A stretch of DNA of 64,000 bases, from the NCBI RefSeq assembly GCF_003020585.1, contig NZ_PXUE01000007.1, positions 124,001 through 188,000 of the forward strand. The letters are read 5' to 3'. Below, piece after piece: positions 8,995-18,487 of the stretch. The stretch comes from Chryseobacterium aurantiacum. GTDB taxonomy: Bacteria > Bacteroidota > Bacteroidia > Flavobacteriales > Weeksellaceae. Under the pieces are notes generated by a model. The model did not search any database and was not told where the DNA came from. It was given only the letters and a program-made list of their open reading frames with translations. Positions within the stretch are counted from its first letter, which is position 1; each line of letters starts with the position of its first letter. The translations under genes and the position numbers were made by a program.

Positions 8995-10332
8995 CTAGTT
9001 TTCTGAGGCCCAATTCAAACGGTCAGCTTGGTTATACTGCCAAGGGGCAGCATTGTTTTCCACATTCGTCATCATTAGGTTCAGCTCTTGTGGTGCGGCA
9101 GACTGTTCCATTACCAGGAATCTTCTCATTTCGAAGATAATAGATAGTGGATCTAGTAATACCGGACAGGCATCTGTACATGCATTACATGTAGTACAAG
9201 CCCAAAGTTCTTCTTTTGTGATATAATCGTTCAACAGCTTTTTGCCGTCATCAACAAATTTTCCGTTTTTATCAATATTTCTCCCTACTTCTTCCAATCT
9301 ATCTCTGGTTTTCATCAGGATTAGTCTCGGAGAAAGCTGTTTACCGGTAATATTAGCCGGACAAACTGAGGTACAACGTCCGCATTCTGTACATGAATAG
9401 GCATTAAGCAATTGCACCTGGTTAAGGTCAAAAATATCTTCTGCACCGAATTTGGAAGGAGTATCGGCCTCACCTCCTTCTGCCGGAGCGGCATAAGGAT
9501 CAGCGTTAGGATCCATCATTAATTTGATTTCCTTGGTTACCGAATCAAGGTTATTGAATTTTCCTTTTTTATCAAGGTTGGCATACCATGTACTTGGAAA
9601 TGCAAGAATAATATGTAAGTGTTTTGAGTAATAAAGATAATTCATGAAGAACAGAATTCCTACAAAGTGAAACCACCATGCAGCTTTCTCTGTGAACATC
9701 AAAAATCCGTTATCAAAATTGAAGATTTCTAAGAATGGAACCAATGTCATTTCACTGATGGGAAAGCTTCCATGCATTGGTAAAACTCCTCTTGTCTGTA
9801 AAATAAAATCTGAAGCATTCATTTTAAAGAAAGCCATCATTAGGGCGAATTCAATAATCAAAATCCAGTTGGCATCATTTTTTGGCCAACCGAAAAGTTC
9901 TTTCATTGTCAATCTCTTCACTCCGTAAAAATTTCTACGAATAAAGAAAATGACAACCCCAATCACCACTAAAAGTGCCAGAACTTCTAAGGTTGCAGTA
10001 AAGAAATTATAAAATGTATGCCCGAAAATACTTGATAAAAAACGGTGTGTACCAAATATTCCATCAACAACAATTTCTATTAATTCAATATTAATAATCA
10101 CAAAACCTACGTATACAAAAAGGTGTAAAACTCCTGCAACAGGACGTGCTGTCATTTTACTCTGTCCCATGGCTACACGAGCCATCGTTTCCCAACGTTC
10201 TCCTTTTCTGTCGTTTCTATTGATCTCGTGACCTAATCTGATATTTCTATAGATCTTTAGCAGGCTTTTGGCAAACAGTCCAAATCCTGCCACTAATAAA
10301 ATCAGGAAAATAATGTTATCGATGTACTGCAT
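8995..10332 (-). CDS. Membrane-bound (Fe-S) oxidoreductase subunit with two 4Fe-4S clusters
   Basis: A protein of 445 residues. The N-terminal ~250 residues hold about five membrane segments of the NarI/HdrE-like type (first at 5-25; GVLHLFVYVGFVIINIELIE; TFYNFFTATLEVLALLVVIG), with His residues that could bind heme. The C-terminal part has two ferredoxin motifs, CTECGRCTSVCP (314-325) and CTTCNACTDACP (379-390). This is an electron-transfer subunit between the quinone pool and a cytoplasmic partner, probably the CCG protein at 7434-8213. It starts 8 bp after the mlaD-like gene, showing co-transcription. Electron donor and acceptor cannot be read from sequence. Confidence 0.88.
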   Translation of the reverse strand: MQYIDNIIFLILLVAGFGLFAKSLLKIYRNIRLGHEINRNDRKGERWETMARVAMGQSKMTARPVAGVLHLFVYVGFVIINIELIEIVVDGIFGTHRFLSSIFGHTFYNFFTATLEVLALLVVIGVVIFFIRRNFYGVKRLTMKELFGWPKNDANWILIIEFALMMAFFKMNASDFILQTRGVLPMHGSFPISEMTLVPFLEIFNFDNGFLMFTEKAAWWFHFVGILFFMNYLYYSKHLHIILAFPSTWYANLDKKGKFNNLDSVTKEIKLMMDPNADPYAAPAEGGEADTPSKFGAEDIFDLNQVQLLNAYSCTECGRCTSVCPANITGKQLSPRLILMKTRDRLEEVGRNIDKNGKFVDDGKKLLNDYITKEELWACTTCNACTDACPVLLDPLSIIFEMRRFLVMEQSAAPQELNLMMTNVENNAAPWQYNQADRLNWASEN

Positions 10333-10340
10333 AAGGCGTA

Positions 10341-11291
10341 TTAGTCTTTATTGTTTTTACCGAAAACAGAGAAATTAATATATCTCTTAGGGTTCGCTTT
10401 CATATCTTCAATCAATGAATTCAAGTTTGAAGATGCTGAATTCAGATTATTGTAAAGCTGCTCATCCTTCATCAGTTTACCTAAACTTCCCTCTCCCTTA
10501 TCTATTCCGCCAATCACCTGATTCAGTTTTCCTACGGTAGCATCTAAGTTTGCAATGGTTGTGTTTAATTGCTTGGTATCAATGCTCTGTGCAAGGTTTC
10601 CATATTTATCCAAAGTTACTTTACCACTTTGCATTGTAAGACTCGCGTCATCCAGTACCTTTTGAAGTTTTGGATCATTGTGCCCTACCAGACTATTTAC
10701 ACTTCCTGCTGTAGTTTCTAATGCTCCTACCGTTTTGTTAAGGTTGGATAACAAAGCCTTGATTTCAGCTCTGTTTTGTGCATCAACGAGTTGATTAGCA
10801 TTCGTCATTAAGGAGTCTACCCTGTGCAATACAACCTGTAACTGATCCTTAACCGGGCCTACCTGAGAAGAAAGACTTCCCATCATTCCCAGCTTAAATG
10901 CCCCCATAAGAGTATCACCGTCTTTTGCCTGAACTCCTCCATATACAAGATTTACTCTCATTTCCTTTCCGGACATCAATCCGGGTTCGAAAATTTCAAG
11001 AGTTGAGTTTTTTGAAAATTCAAACTTGTTATCCACTGTAATTTTAACGATAAAACTAATTTTACCGTCTTTTGCAGTTCGAGGAATAATCTTATCAACT
11101 TGTCCTACTTTCAGACCGTTAATAGAGACAGCTGAAGATTGCGCAAGGCCCTCTACATTGTCATATTTTGCGTAAAATATATTGTCGGTAGTAAAAAGGC
11201 TCTTCCCTTTCATAAATTGAAACAACAACACAAAGCCTACGATAGCTAGAAGTGTGATCACACCAGCTTTTAATTCTTTACTGAACTTCAC
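10341..11291 (-). CDS. MlaD family (MCE-domain) lipid-transport protein
   Basis: A protein of 316 residues: one N-terminal membrane anchor (about 9-25, GVITLLAIVGFVLLFQFM), an MCE domain right after it (YAKYDNVEGLAQSSAVSING, about 42-61; LKVGQVDKI; LEIFEPGLMSG), then a long helical region rich in Asn/Leu (VDSLMTNANQLVDAQN; TTIANLDATVGKLN). MCE proteins form hexameric rings that carry phospholipid between membranes with MlaE/MlaF; an mlaEF pair lies at 28.9-30.4 kb. This gene instead heads the Fe-S oxidoreductase operon (8-bp gap). Confidence 0.9.
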   Translation of the reverse strand: MKFSKELKAGVITLLAIVGFVLLFQFMKGKSLFTTDNIFYAKYDNVEGLAQSSAVSINGLKVGQVDKIIPRTAKDGKISFIVKITVDNKFEFSKNSTLEIFEPGLMSGKEMRVNLVYGGVQAKDGDTLMGAFKLGMMGSLSSQVGPVKDQLQVVLHRVDSLMTNANQLVDAQNRAEIKALLSNLNKTVGALETTAGSVNSLVGHNDPKLQKVLDDASLTMQSGKVTLDKYGNLAQSIDTKQLNTTIANLDATVGKLNQVIGGIDKGEGSLGKLMKDEQLYNNLNSASSNLNSLIEDMKANPKRYINFSVFGKNNKD

Positions 11292-11368
11292 TTGCTAAAT
11301 TTTTTCTAATAAGCAAATATAGTACATTTTAAATAAATCTTTTCCTTTATTATTCTGCGTTAAATACA

Positions 11369-11400
11369 AAAAAAAGCGACAAAAAATTTTGTCGCTTTTA
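11369..11400 (-). terminator. Terminator of the PpiD-like gene
   Basis: On the minus strand AAAAGCGACAAAA/TTTTGTCGCTTTT forms a strong hairpin followed by a long T run. It lies 20 bp after the stop of the gene at 11420-13573. Confidence 0.88.
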
Positions 11401-11419
11401 TATTGATAAGATGAATCTC

Positions 11420-13573
11420 TTATTGTTGTTGGTTTCCTACCTTATTCCAGATCTCAATTCTGTAATCCTCAATATCAGAATTATCCTGAAGACTCTTTAA
11501 CCAAGCCTGTCCGAACATACCTGCATTTCTTTGAGTAATAGACTCTGTGAACTGTTTAAGGTCACCAGGTTGTTTGTTTACTGTTTCTGATTTTTTGATC
11601 AATACATAAACACCTGTTCCTCCTTCAACCGGGTTAGAAAGTTTTCCTTTTGCTACACCAAATGCGGCACCGGCAACTTTAGGTTCCATTGAACCAGCAA
11701 TTGAAGGGTTTAGTAGATTAACCTGAGCAGCTTGTTTTGAAGTAGCAAATAATTTAGCAATCTGATCCAAGTTTGAAGCTTTTGCTCCTGCAATTTTATC
11801 AGAAATTTGTTTTGCAGCCAATTTATTTTTAACAAGAACTTCAATCTGGTCTCTTACAGATTCCGGATCAGCAAGACCTGCTTCCTGTTTTCCGTTTAAG
11901 TATACTACAATTTTATCACCTGTTCCGTCTACAGTAAAGAATTCTGTATCTCCTTTGGATCTTTTCTTATCGAAAGCCCAAGCCAAGATATCTCCATCTT
12001 TTTCTGTACCTAAGCCCTGAAGCTGTCCTTCAAATCTTTTTGCAGCTTTAGGATTAGAGAACTGATAGTTATCTTTTTTAGCAATATTCACAAAATCATT
12101 GAATGATTTCCCTTGAACCTGCTGAATGAATTTTCTCGCTTTTTTATCTGTATCAGCTTCTGTAGCATCTGAAGGCTTGATCTCTTTTACAAGATTAGCA
12201 ACCTGATACCCCATTGATCCTGATTTTTTATCTTCAATATTGATGATATGATAACCGAATTGTGTTTCCACAACTCCTGTTGCTCCTTTAGGATTGTTTG
12301 CTAAATAAGTAAGGAACTCAGGAACGAAAGGTGTTTCCGGAGTTGTCCAACCTAAACTACCACCTTGAGCAGCAGAGTTAGGATCACTTGAAAGCTTAAG
12401 GAACTCTGTAAATTTAGCTGGTGTTGCTTTTACGATTGCTCCAATAGAGTCTGCCATTTTTTTAGCCTGCTCTTTAGATCTTGTCACTCCTTCTCCTGCC
12501 GGGCTTCCTTTAAAAGCAATCAGAATATGTCTTGACAATGTAGAATCCGAAGTCTTTTTACCTACAAGCTTAGAAACTACATAGAAGTTTTGCTCCTTGT
12601 AAGGACCAAATGTTTGTCCTACCGCAGCTGTTGCGATCTGACCTTGTATAGTTGCAGGCAATTGTGTAGGCTTTACGTACTGAGGATTGAAAGGAGAATC
12701 TGAGTTTGCCATAACAAACATAGAATCGTTCTTTGTATTCTGGAAGTTTTCTGCACCTCCACTAGCATCTGTACCTCCAGAGTATAGTTTTGTAATTTCC
12801 TTTAAAGCTGCCGCGTCATCTGCTGCACTTGGTTTGGAAGGGAAATATACAACTCCGATATTTCTGCTAGGCTCTGCCTTGAACATTACCGGATGCTGCT
12901 TGATGTAGTTCGCAAGATCTTCTGTAGAAACATTAATCTTCGTTTTCTGAAGATATGCCGCATAGTCTACCTTTACGAAGTCGATATCAGCAAGCTGATC
13001 TCTTTGCTTCATCAATTCCTCAGCTTCTTTTTTACCCGTAGTGATACCTGCTGAAATATTGGAAAACACCTGTCTAGCCATCAATCTGTACTCAATTGTT
13101 TTTTTTGTTTTTAACCATTGAGCATATCCTTGAGGATTGGTGCTTTGTAATGTTTCAATTTCTTTTTTAAGCTCTTGAGTTTTAAAATTACCTTTCTCAT
13201 CAAAGAACTGTTGGTTTTGGGCAAACATCTGATCATACTGGATCTGGTTCCAGAAATAATCATCAGTCATTTCAAAGCCCAATTTCTCAAACTGTTGCTT
13301 GATAAGCTTAGATTGTACAAGTAACTGCCAAGCCTGCTCTTCAAGACCGTTTTTCGGACGACCTTGTTGCTCTGCCTGTTGTTGCAGCACGAAAAGTTGA
13401 TCATTGAACTCTTCGCGGGTAACTTTTTCACCGTTTACTTTTCCTAAAACGTCAGGATTCTTTCCAAAAACCTTGTCGATACTATCGGGGTTTACCAAGA
13501 ACGCCAAAAGCGCTAAGGCTATTACTCCCATCAAAAGCCAAGGCTTACTCCTAATCTGTCCTAAAATTGCCAT
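11420..13573 (-). CDS. SurA N-terminal/PpiC-type peptidylprolyl isomerase, PpiD-like
   Basis: A periplasmic folding factor of 717 residues anchored by one N-terminal membrane helix (WLLMGVIALALLAFLV, about 13-28). A SurA-type chaperone domain follows (VNGEKVTREEFNDQLFVL, about 47-64). The parvulin domain is centred near residues 345-450 (RHILIAFKGSP; GGSLGWTTPETPFVPEF; ETQFGYHIINIEDKK). A second, degenerate PPIase-like region occupies the C-terminal 200 residues. It helps fold exported and outer-membrane proteins. It is transcribed alone, divergently from lon, from a region with a TATTTTCG box at 13603-13610. Confidence 0.92.
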   Translation of the reverse strand: MAILGQIRSKPWLLMGVIALALLAFLVNPDSIDKVFGKNPDVLGKVNGEKVTREEFNDQLFVLQQQAEQQGRPKNGLEEQAWQLLVQSKLIKQQFEKLGFEMTDDYFWNQIQYDQMFAQNQQFFDEKGNFKTQELKKEIETLQSTNPQGYAQWLKTKKTIEYRLMARQVFSNISAGITTGKKEAEELMKQRDQLADIDFVKVDYAAYLQKTKINVSTEDLANYIKQHPVMFKAEPSRNIGVVYFPSKPSAADDAAALKEITKLYSGGTDASGGAENFQNTKNDSMFVMANSDSPFNPQYVKPTQLPATIQGQIATAAVGQTFGPYKEQNFYVVSKLVGKKTSDSTLSRHILIAFKGSPAGEGVTRSKEQAKKMADSIGAIVKATPAKFTEFLKLSSDPNSAAQGGSLGWTTPETPFVPEFLTYLANNPKGATGVVETQFGYHIINIEDKKSGSMGYQVANLVKEIKPSDATEADTDKKARKFIQQVQGKSFNDFVNIAKKDNYQFSNPKAAKRFEGQLQGLGTEKDGDILAWAFDKKRSKGDTEFFTVDGTGDKIVVYLNGKQEAGLADPESVRDQIEVLVKNKLAAKQISDKIAGAKASNLDQIAKLFATSKQAAQVNLLNPSIAGSMEPKVAGAAFGVAKGKLSNPVEGGTGVYVLIKKSETVNKQPGDLKQFTESITQRNAGMFGQAWLKSLQDNSDIEDYRIEIWNKVGNQQQ

Positions 13574-13833
13574 TTTATAAATTATAGTTTTTTATCAGTT
13601 TGCGAAAATACACATTTTTAAGAAATTACAGAAATAGAAGTTCCTTATTTTAACTTTAAATCGTAAAGATTACATAAAAAAGGAAATTTTGACCATATTT
13701 TTTAGCAAAAAACAAATGGCATAAGTATTGTGCATTTTAAAACATTATAATATACTGCACGTTTTCAGGCGATATTATAAAAAATCTATTTAACGATTAA
13801 AAACGAAAATGACAATTTGTCATTTGATTCATT

Positions 13834-16239
13834 ATGACAGAATTTGAAGATATGAGTTTAGAGGAAATGATCAGCGACGGTTTCGATATTGTGGCTGAGG
13901 AAATCAATCTTTCCGACTTTGCAGAAACTGATAAGAATTCCGAACAGAAAATATTCCCGATACTTCCCGTAAGAAATATGGTTATGTTCCCGAATGTGGT
14001 GATTCCTATTACTGCTGGAAGAAAAACATCAATACAGCTTATTGAAGAAGCACAAAAGAATGGGGATTTTATTGGAATTATAAGCCAGAAAAATTCTGAT
14101 CTTGAACAGCCTACTGAGAAAGATATTTATACCACCGGTACCCTGGCGAAGATCATTAAGATCATAAAGCTGCCTGAAGGTAATATCACGGCAATTACAA
14201 AAGGGTTCCACAGGTTCAAAATCAAAAAAATCACCGATAATCAGCCTTATTTCAAAGCTGAAATTTCAAAACTAAAGGATACAAAGCCTAAAAACGGAGA
14301 GGAATATGATGCCTTATTGGAAAACATTAAGGATCTGGCTTTAAAAATCATTGAACTTGATCCTAATATTCCTAATGCCGCAAATTTTGCCATTAAGAAC
14401 ATCAACAATAATGATGATCTACTGAACTTCATCTGTACCAATGCAAGCTTCCCTTCTCTTGAGAAACAGAGATTATTAGAGGAAAGAAGCATGATGGAGA
14501 GAGCAAATAAATGCTATGAAATGATGCATGAGGACTTCAGAAAGCTTGAGCTTAGAAACCAAATTCATCAGAAAACCTCCAAGGATCTTGACAAGCAGCA
14601 AAGAGAATATTTTCTGAATCAGCAGATCAGAACCATCCAGGAAGAATTGGGTGGTGGACCTGAAAGTGATGTGGAAGATCTTATTGTCAAAGCAAAAACA
14701 AAAAAATGGAGTAAGGAAGTTGAAGAACATTTCCAAAAGGAAATTGGCAGATTACAGCGTCAAAATCCTAATTCTCCGGATTACAATGTACAGAGAAACT
14801 ATCTGGACTTCTTTACGGATCTTCCGTGGGATACCTATACCAAAGATATTTTTGACATTGCAAAAGCTGAAAAAGTATTAGACAAAGCACACTTTGGGCT
14901 GGAGGATATCAAGAAAAGAATCCTGGAACACATGGCTGTTTTAAAATTAAAGAACAACATGAAATCTCCTATCCTATTGTTGGTAGGCCCTCCGGGAGTA
15001 GGTAAAACGTCTTTAGGAAAATCTATTGCTGACTCTTTAGGCAGAAAATACGTGAGATTATCTCTGGGTGGACTTCATGATGAAAGTGAAATCCGTGGAC
15101 ACAGAAAAACATATATTGGCGCGATGGCCGGAAGAATCCTGCAATCCATTAAAAAATCAGGAACTTCCAATCCCGTAATTGTTTTGGATGAGATTGATAA
15201 AATTGGACAGGGACTTCATGGAGATCCAAGTTCTGCACTATTAGAAGTCCTTGATCCTGAACAAAATAAATCATTCTATGACAACTTCCTTGAAATGGGA
15301 TATGATTTATCAAGGGTAATGTTTATTGCAACAGCCAATTCTCTTTCCACCATTCAAACTCCTCTTTTGGACAGAACGGAAGTTATTCAAATTGCGGGAT
15401 ATACTCTTGAGGAGAAGATTGAAATTGCTAAAAGACACTTAATCAAGAAACAGCAAGAGGAAAATGGTTTAGATACTAAGTCATTCAAGCTTGGAAATCC
15501 TGAACTTAAGCATATTATAGAAGCACACACTTCGGAAAGTGGCGTGAGATCTTTGGAAAAAAGGATTGCTTCCGTTGCAAGATGGGTAGCATTACAAACT
15601 GCCTTGGTAAAGGAATATGATCCGAAAATATCTCTTGAAAAGGTAGATGAAATCCTTGGAGTTCCAAGACCAAAGAGCTTATCTGAAATTACAGGAGTTC
15701 CCGGCGTAGTAACAGGTTTAGCCTGGACAAGTGTAGGCGGAGACATTCTATATATTGAAAGTATTTTAAGCAACGGGAAAGGAATGCTAACGATGACCGG
15801 AAATCTGGGAACCGTTATGAAAGAATCTGCAACCATTGCCTTAGAGTACATTAAAGCTAAGCATGATGAACTGGGAATTGCTCAGGAAGATCTGGATAAG
15901 AAAAACATTCACGTTCACGTTCCTGAAGGGGCAACTCCTAAAGACGGGCCATCTGCCGGGATAGCAATGCTTACATCTATGGTTTCTTCTTTTAAAAACA
16001 AAAAGATAAAGCCCCATCTTGCTATGACCGGAGAAATTACTTTGAGAGGAAAAGTGCTTCCGGTAGGCGGAATCAAGGAAAAACTTCTAGCTGCAACAAG
16101 AGCCGGCGTAAAGGATGTAATTCTTTGTGAAGCTAACAGAAAGGATGTAGAGGAGATCAAAAAAGACTACTTAAAGAACCTGAATGTTCACTACGTAAAC
16201 AGAATGGAGGAAGTCATTGACATCGCCATTGAAAAATAA
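13834..16239 (+). CDS. lon: ATP-dependent Lon protease (endopeptidase La)
   Basis: A protein of 801 residues. The LON substrate-binding domain is N-terminal (FPILPVRNMVMFPNVVIP, about 42-59), then a coiled-coil region. The AAA+ module has Walker A GPPGVGKTSLGKS (about 386-398), Walker B VIVLDEIDKIG and an RGHRKTYIGAMAGRI pore/sensor region. The C-terminal protease domain has the Ser-Lys dyad: Ser in DGPSAGIAML (about 707) and Lys in VGGIKEKLLAA (about 748). It is a hexameric cytoplasmic protease for damaged and regulatory proteins. Monocistronic, ending at a strong terminator; no clear TAnnTTTG box was found upstream. Confidence 0.98.
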   Translation: MTEFEDMSLEEMISDGFDIVAEEINLSDFAETDKNSEQKIFPILPVRNMVMFPNVVIPITAGRKTSIQLIEEAQKNGDFIGIISQKNSDLEQPTEKDIYTTGTLAKIIKIIKLPEGNITAITKGFHRFKIKKITDNQPYFKAEISKLKDTKPKNGEEYDALLENIKDLALKIIELDPNIPNAANFAIKNINNNDDLLNFICTNASFPSLEKQRLLEERSMMERANKCYEMMHEDFRKLELRNQIHQKTSKDLDKQQREYFLNQQIRTIQEELGGGPESDVEDLIVKAKTKKWSKEVEEHFQKEIGRLQRQNPNSPDYNVQRNYLDFFTDLPWDTYTKDIFDIAKAEKVLDKAHFGLEDIKKRILEHMAVLKLKNNMKSPILLLVGPPGVGKTSLGKSIADSLGRKYVRLSLGGLHDESEIRGHRKTYIGAMAGRILQSIKKSGTSNPVIVLDEIDKIGQGLHGDPSSALLEVLDPEQNKSFYDNFLEMGYDLSRVMFIATANSLSTIQTPLLDRTEVIQIAGYTLEEKIEIAKRHLIKKQQEENGLDTKSFKLGNPELKHIIEAHTSESGVRSLEKRIASVARWVALQTALVKEYDPKISLEKVDEILGVPRPKSLSEITGVPGVVTGLAWTSVGGDILYIESILSNGKGMLTMTGNLGTVMKESATIALEYIKAKHDELGIAQEDLDKKNIHVHVPEGATPKDGPSAGIAMLTSMVSSFKNKKIKPHLAMTGEITLRGKVLPVGGIKEKLLAATRAGVKDVILCEANRKDVEEIKKDYLKNLNVHYVNRMEEVIDIAIEK

Positions 16240-16277
16240 GACAACTTATCAACATAACATATTAACTTCTCAATAAG

Positions 16278-16316
16278 GAAACACGTTCTGATTATCGGAA
16301 CGTGTTTCTTGTTTTT
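16278..16316 (+). terminator. lon terminator
   Basis: Perfect 11-bp stem GAAACACGTTC/GAACGTGTTTC (16278-16288 and 16298-16308) followed by a T-rich tail. Confidence 0.88.
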
Positions 16317-16456
16317 ATATATCAAAGCTTTCTATTATTTCATCAGGTGGAATAAAATTTGATATTCAGAAAGAAAAAATCCACATTGATTGAATAAAAA
16401 CTTCATTAATTCAATGGGTTTTTCTTATTTTTATTCCATACTGTAGATTTTAGATT

Positions 16457-17569
16457 ATGAATTTTCTTAGACTTCCTTTCCTTGTCAAACTTACGCTCGT
16501 TATTATTTCTATCATCGGGCTTGGCTACCTTTTGGCATTAGGGCAGAGCATTTTAGCTCCATTTTTTCTTGCTTTTCTAATGGCAATGCTGTTTTTACCT
16601 GCAGCAACGTTCATGGAGAGAAAACTAAGATTCCCAAGATCTATGTCAACAATGACTTCTGTTTTTATCATGTTGATGATTTTAAGCGGGTTAATCTATT
16701 TTTTCAGTTCACAATTATCAGATTTCAGCAAGGATCTTCCCCATTTGAGGGAGCAATTCACCACGGTATTCAATGGATTTCAGCACTGGATATCGAAGAC
16801 ATTCAATGTAAAAGTGGATGAACAGGTAGATTATATCAACCAGGGATTGAATAAACTTCTTTCTTCCTCAGGAGCAATTCTAGGTTTTACATTTGGAATA
16901 TTTTCTACAGGGTTTGGCTTTATCATATTCTTCACCATATTTTTCATTTTTATTTTAAACTATAGAAGGCTTTTAAACAACTTCATTGTTACTGTTTTTA
17001 ATGAAAGACACAAGTCAAGTGTACGGGAAGCAGTGAATGAAATTCGTATTATGACCAAGAAATATATTTTCGGACTTTTTCTTCAGGTTATCATTGTATC
17101 TATTCTTACTTCAATCGTTCTTACTGTTTTAGGGGTAAAATATGCCATTCTTCTGGCCGTTTTAACGGGTCTGCTGAATGTAATCCCTTATTTAGGAATT
17201 TTTATTTCTTTGGTGATTTCATGTTTCATCGCATTTGCCACTTCCAGCCCGTCTACCTGTATTTATGTAGCTATGGGCTATATTGCTGTACATGCTGTGG
17301 ATGGAAATATTGTTCTGCCATTCGTTGTTGGTTCTAAGGTGAAGATTAATGCTTTATTTTCATTTGTAGGAATTCTTTTGGGCGAACATCTTTGGGGTAT
17401 TGCAGGAATGTTTCTTTGTATCCCGGCCATTGCCATCATTAAGATCATCTGCGAAAGAGTTGAAGACCTGAGACCTTGGGGCAAATTGCTTGGAGAAGAG
17501 GAAAAACCTCATAAAAAGAAGAAAAGTTATAAAATTTCAAAGAATATTACATTAAAAGAAATGGATTGA
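16457..17569 (+). CDS. AI-2E family transporter
   Basis: A membrane protein of 370 residues with about seven or eight hydrophobic segments and the family layout: two N-terminal helices, an amphipathic periplasmic stretch (FPRSMSTMTSV; LPHLREQFTTVFNGFQHW), then a helical core with GLLNVIPYLGIFISLVIS (about 237-254) and VHAVDGNIVLPFVVGSKV. The name comes from E. coli TqsA; other members are antiporters, so the substrate here is open. The C-terminus is a Lys-rich cytoplasmic tail (KPHKKKKSYKISKN). No neighbour suggests a substrate. Confidence 0.9.
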   Translation: MNFLRLPFLVKLTLVIISIIGLGYLLALGQSILAPFFLAFLMAMLFLPAATFMERKLRFPRSMSTMTSVFIMLMILSGLIYFFSSQLSDFSKDLPHLREQFTTVFNGFQHWISKTFNVKVDEQVDYINQGLNKLLSSSGAILGFTFGIFSTGFGFIIFFTIFFIFILNYRRLLNNFIVTVFNERHKSSVREAVNEIRIMTKKYIFGLFLQVIIVSILTSIVLTVLGVKYAILLAVLTGLLNVIPYLGIFISLVISCFIAFATSSPSTCIYVAMGYIAVHAVDGNIVLPFVVGSKVKINALFSFVGILLGEHLWGIAGMFLCIPAIAIIKIICERVEDLRPWGKLLGEEEKPHKKKKSYKISKNITLKEMD

Positions 17570-17642
17570 TCAAGAGTAATAAATAATTAAAACATTAATT
17601 TGATTGAAATCATTCCAATTAAATAATAATACACTTTAAATA

Positions 17643-17676
17643 AAAAGACTGCCTTGAAACAAGACAGTCTTTTTTA
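17643..17676 (+). terminator. Terminator between convergent genes
   Basis: AAAAAGACTG(C)CTT...AAGACAGTCTTTTTT forms a hairpin with A/T runs on both sides, usable for the AI-2E gene and for the convergent peptide gene. Confidence 0.8.
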
Positions 17677-17681
17677 TTTTA

Positions 17682-17927
17682 TTAAGGAAGAGCGCAATAA
17701 GGGCTCATTCCATTTGGACAGGTTTCTGTACAGCGGATATTAGATTGTATATCAGGACAATATCCATAGTCTTCTCCTCCACCTCCAGGGCCTCCTCCTA
17801 AACAAGGATCACCAGGAGGAATTTTACAAGGGCACCCTACAGGACCGATATCGCATTTTCCAATTCCTATTCCACCTTGAATTTCTCTTAAAGCAGTTCG
17901 GTTTAATTTTTTGTGATTTTTCAACAT
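17682..17927 (-). CDS. Cys-rich double-glycine leader peptide (bacteriocin-like)
   Basis: An 81-residue peptide. The N-terminal 19 residues (MLKNHKKLNRTALREIQGG) have the form of a double-glycine leader cut by C39-peptidase ABC exporters. The mature part of about 62 residues is Gly/Pro-rich with eight cysteines (25, 32, 34, 42, 57, 66, 70, 78), enough for four disulfides. Flavobacteria of this group carry many such small 'bacteriocin-like' peptides of unproven activity. No exporter, immunity or modification gene is adjacent. The gene has its own TATATTTG promoter element and terminator. Function unknown; antimicrobial or signalling roles are inference. Confidence 0.7.
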   Translation of the reverse strand: MLKNHKKLNRTALREIQGGIGIGKCDIGPVGCPCKIPPGDPCLGGGPGGGGEDYGYCPDIQSNIRCTETCPNGMSPYCALP

Positions 17928-17952
17928 ATCATTATTAGTTTAGTTTGTATTC

Positions 17953-17960
17953 CAAATATA
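17953..17960 (-). promoter_or_regulatory. -7 element of the Cys-rich peptide gene
   Basis: TATATTTG on the minus strand is an exact TAnnTTTG match. The predicted start near 17946 gives a leader of about 20 nt before the ATG at 17927. Confidence 0.6.
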
Positions 17961-18081
17961 AAAAATAAAATTACACAGAAATCAACATTAACCTATCATT
18001 AACACAACTACATTCATTTTATTTAGAAAATAATAAATAAAATAATATTTTTATTTTACATTAGATATAAAATATTCAATC

Positions 18082-18459
18082 ATGAAAATTGTAAAATTCA
18101 TTCTTTGTCTCTTATTCGGAATAATGTTTATCAATGCAGGATTAGACAAGTTTTTTCATTACAATCCAACCCCACAACTTACTGAAGCACAAATGAAAAT
18201 TTACGCTGCATTTGGCGAAATAGGCTGGCTATTGCCTTTAGTGGGAGCTGTAGAAGTAATTGGAGGGCTATTATTCATCTTTCCCAAAACAAGAGCATTA
18301 GGCGCTATCATTATACTTCCGGTATTAGTGGGAATTTTAATCCATAACTTGTTCAGAGATCCATCAAATGTTGGCATTACGATTTCTGCTGTATTGTTCA
18401 TTATTAATATCTGGATTATAATTGACAACAAAGAGAAGTATAAAAATCTGGTAGGATAA
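18082..18459 (+). CDS. DoxX-like small membrane protein
   Basis: A protein of 125 residues with four hydrophobic segments: KIVKFILCLLFGIMFINAGL at the start, GWLLPLVGAVEVIGGLLFIF, IILPVLVGILIHNLF and a C-terminal helix. The helix-1 pattern 'FxNAGLDKFFHYNP' and the helix-2 glycine pattern fit the DoxX/DoxD superfamily, whose members are linked to redox or quinone-dependent processes but often lack defined function. It is transcribed alone between the peptide gene and the convergent acyl-CoA dehydrogenase, with no motif indicating a specific substrate. Confidence 0.75.
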   Translation: MKIVKFILCLLFGIMFINAGLDKFFHYNPTPQLTEAQMKIYAAFGEIGWLLPLVGAVEVIGGLLFIFPKTRALGAIIILPVLVGILIHNLFRDPSNVGITISAVLFIINIWIIIDNKEKYKNLVG

Positions 18460-18487
18460 AGGATATCACCTCCTATTCTACAACCAT

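Noticed and set aside
15387..15851. Open frame of 154 codons on the minus strand opposite lon
   Set aside because: Antisense to the Lon ATPase/protease region; no recognisable protein features.
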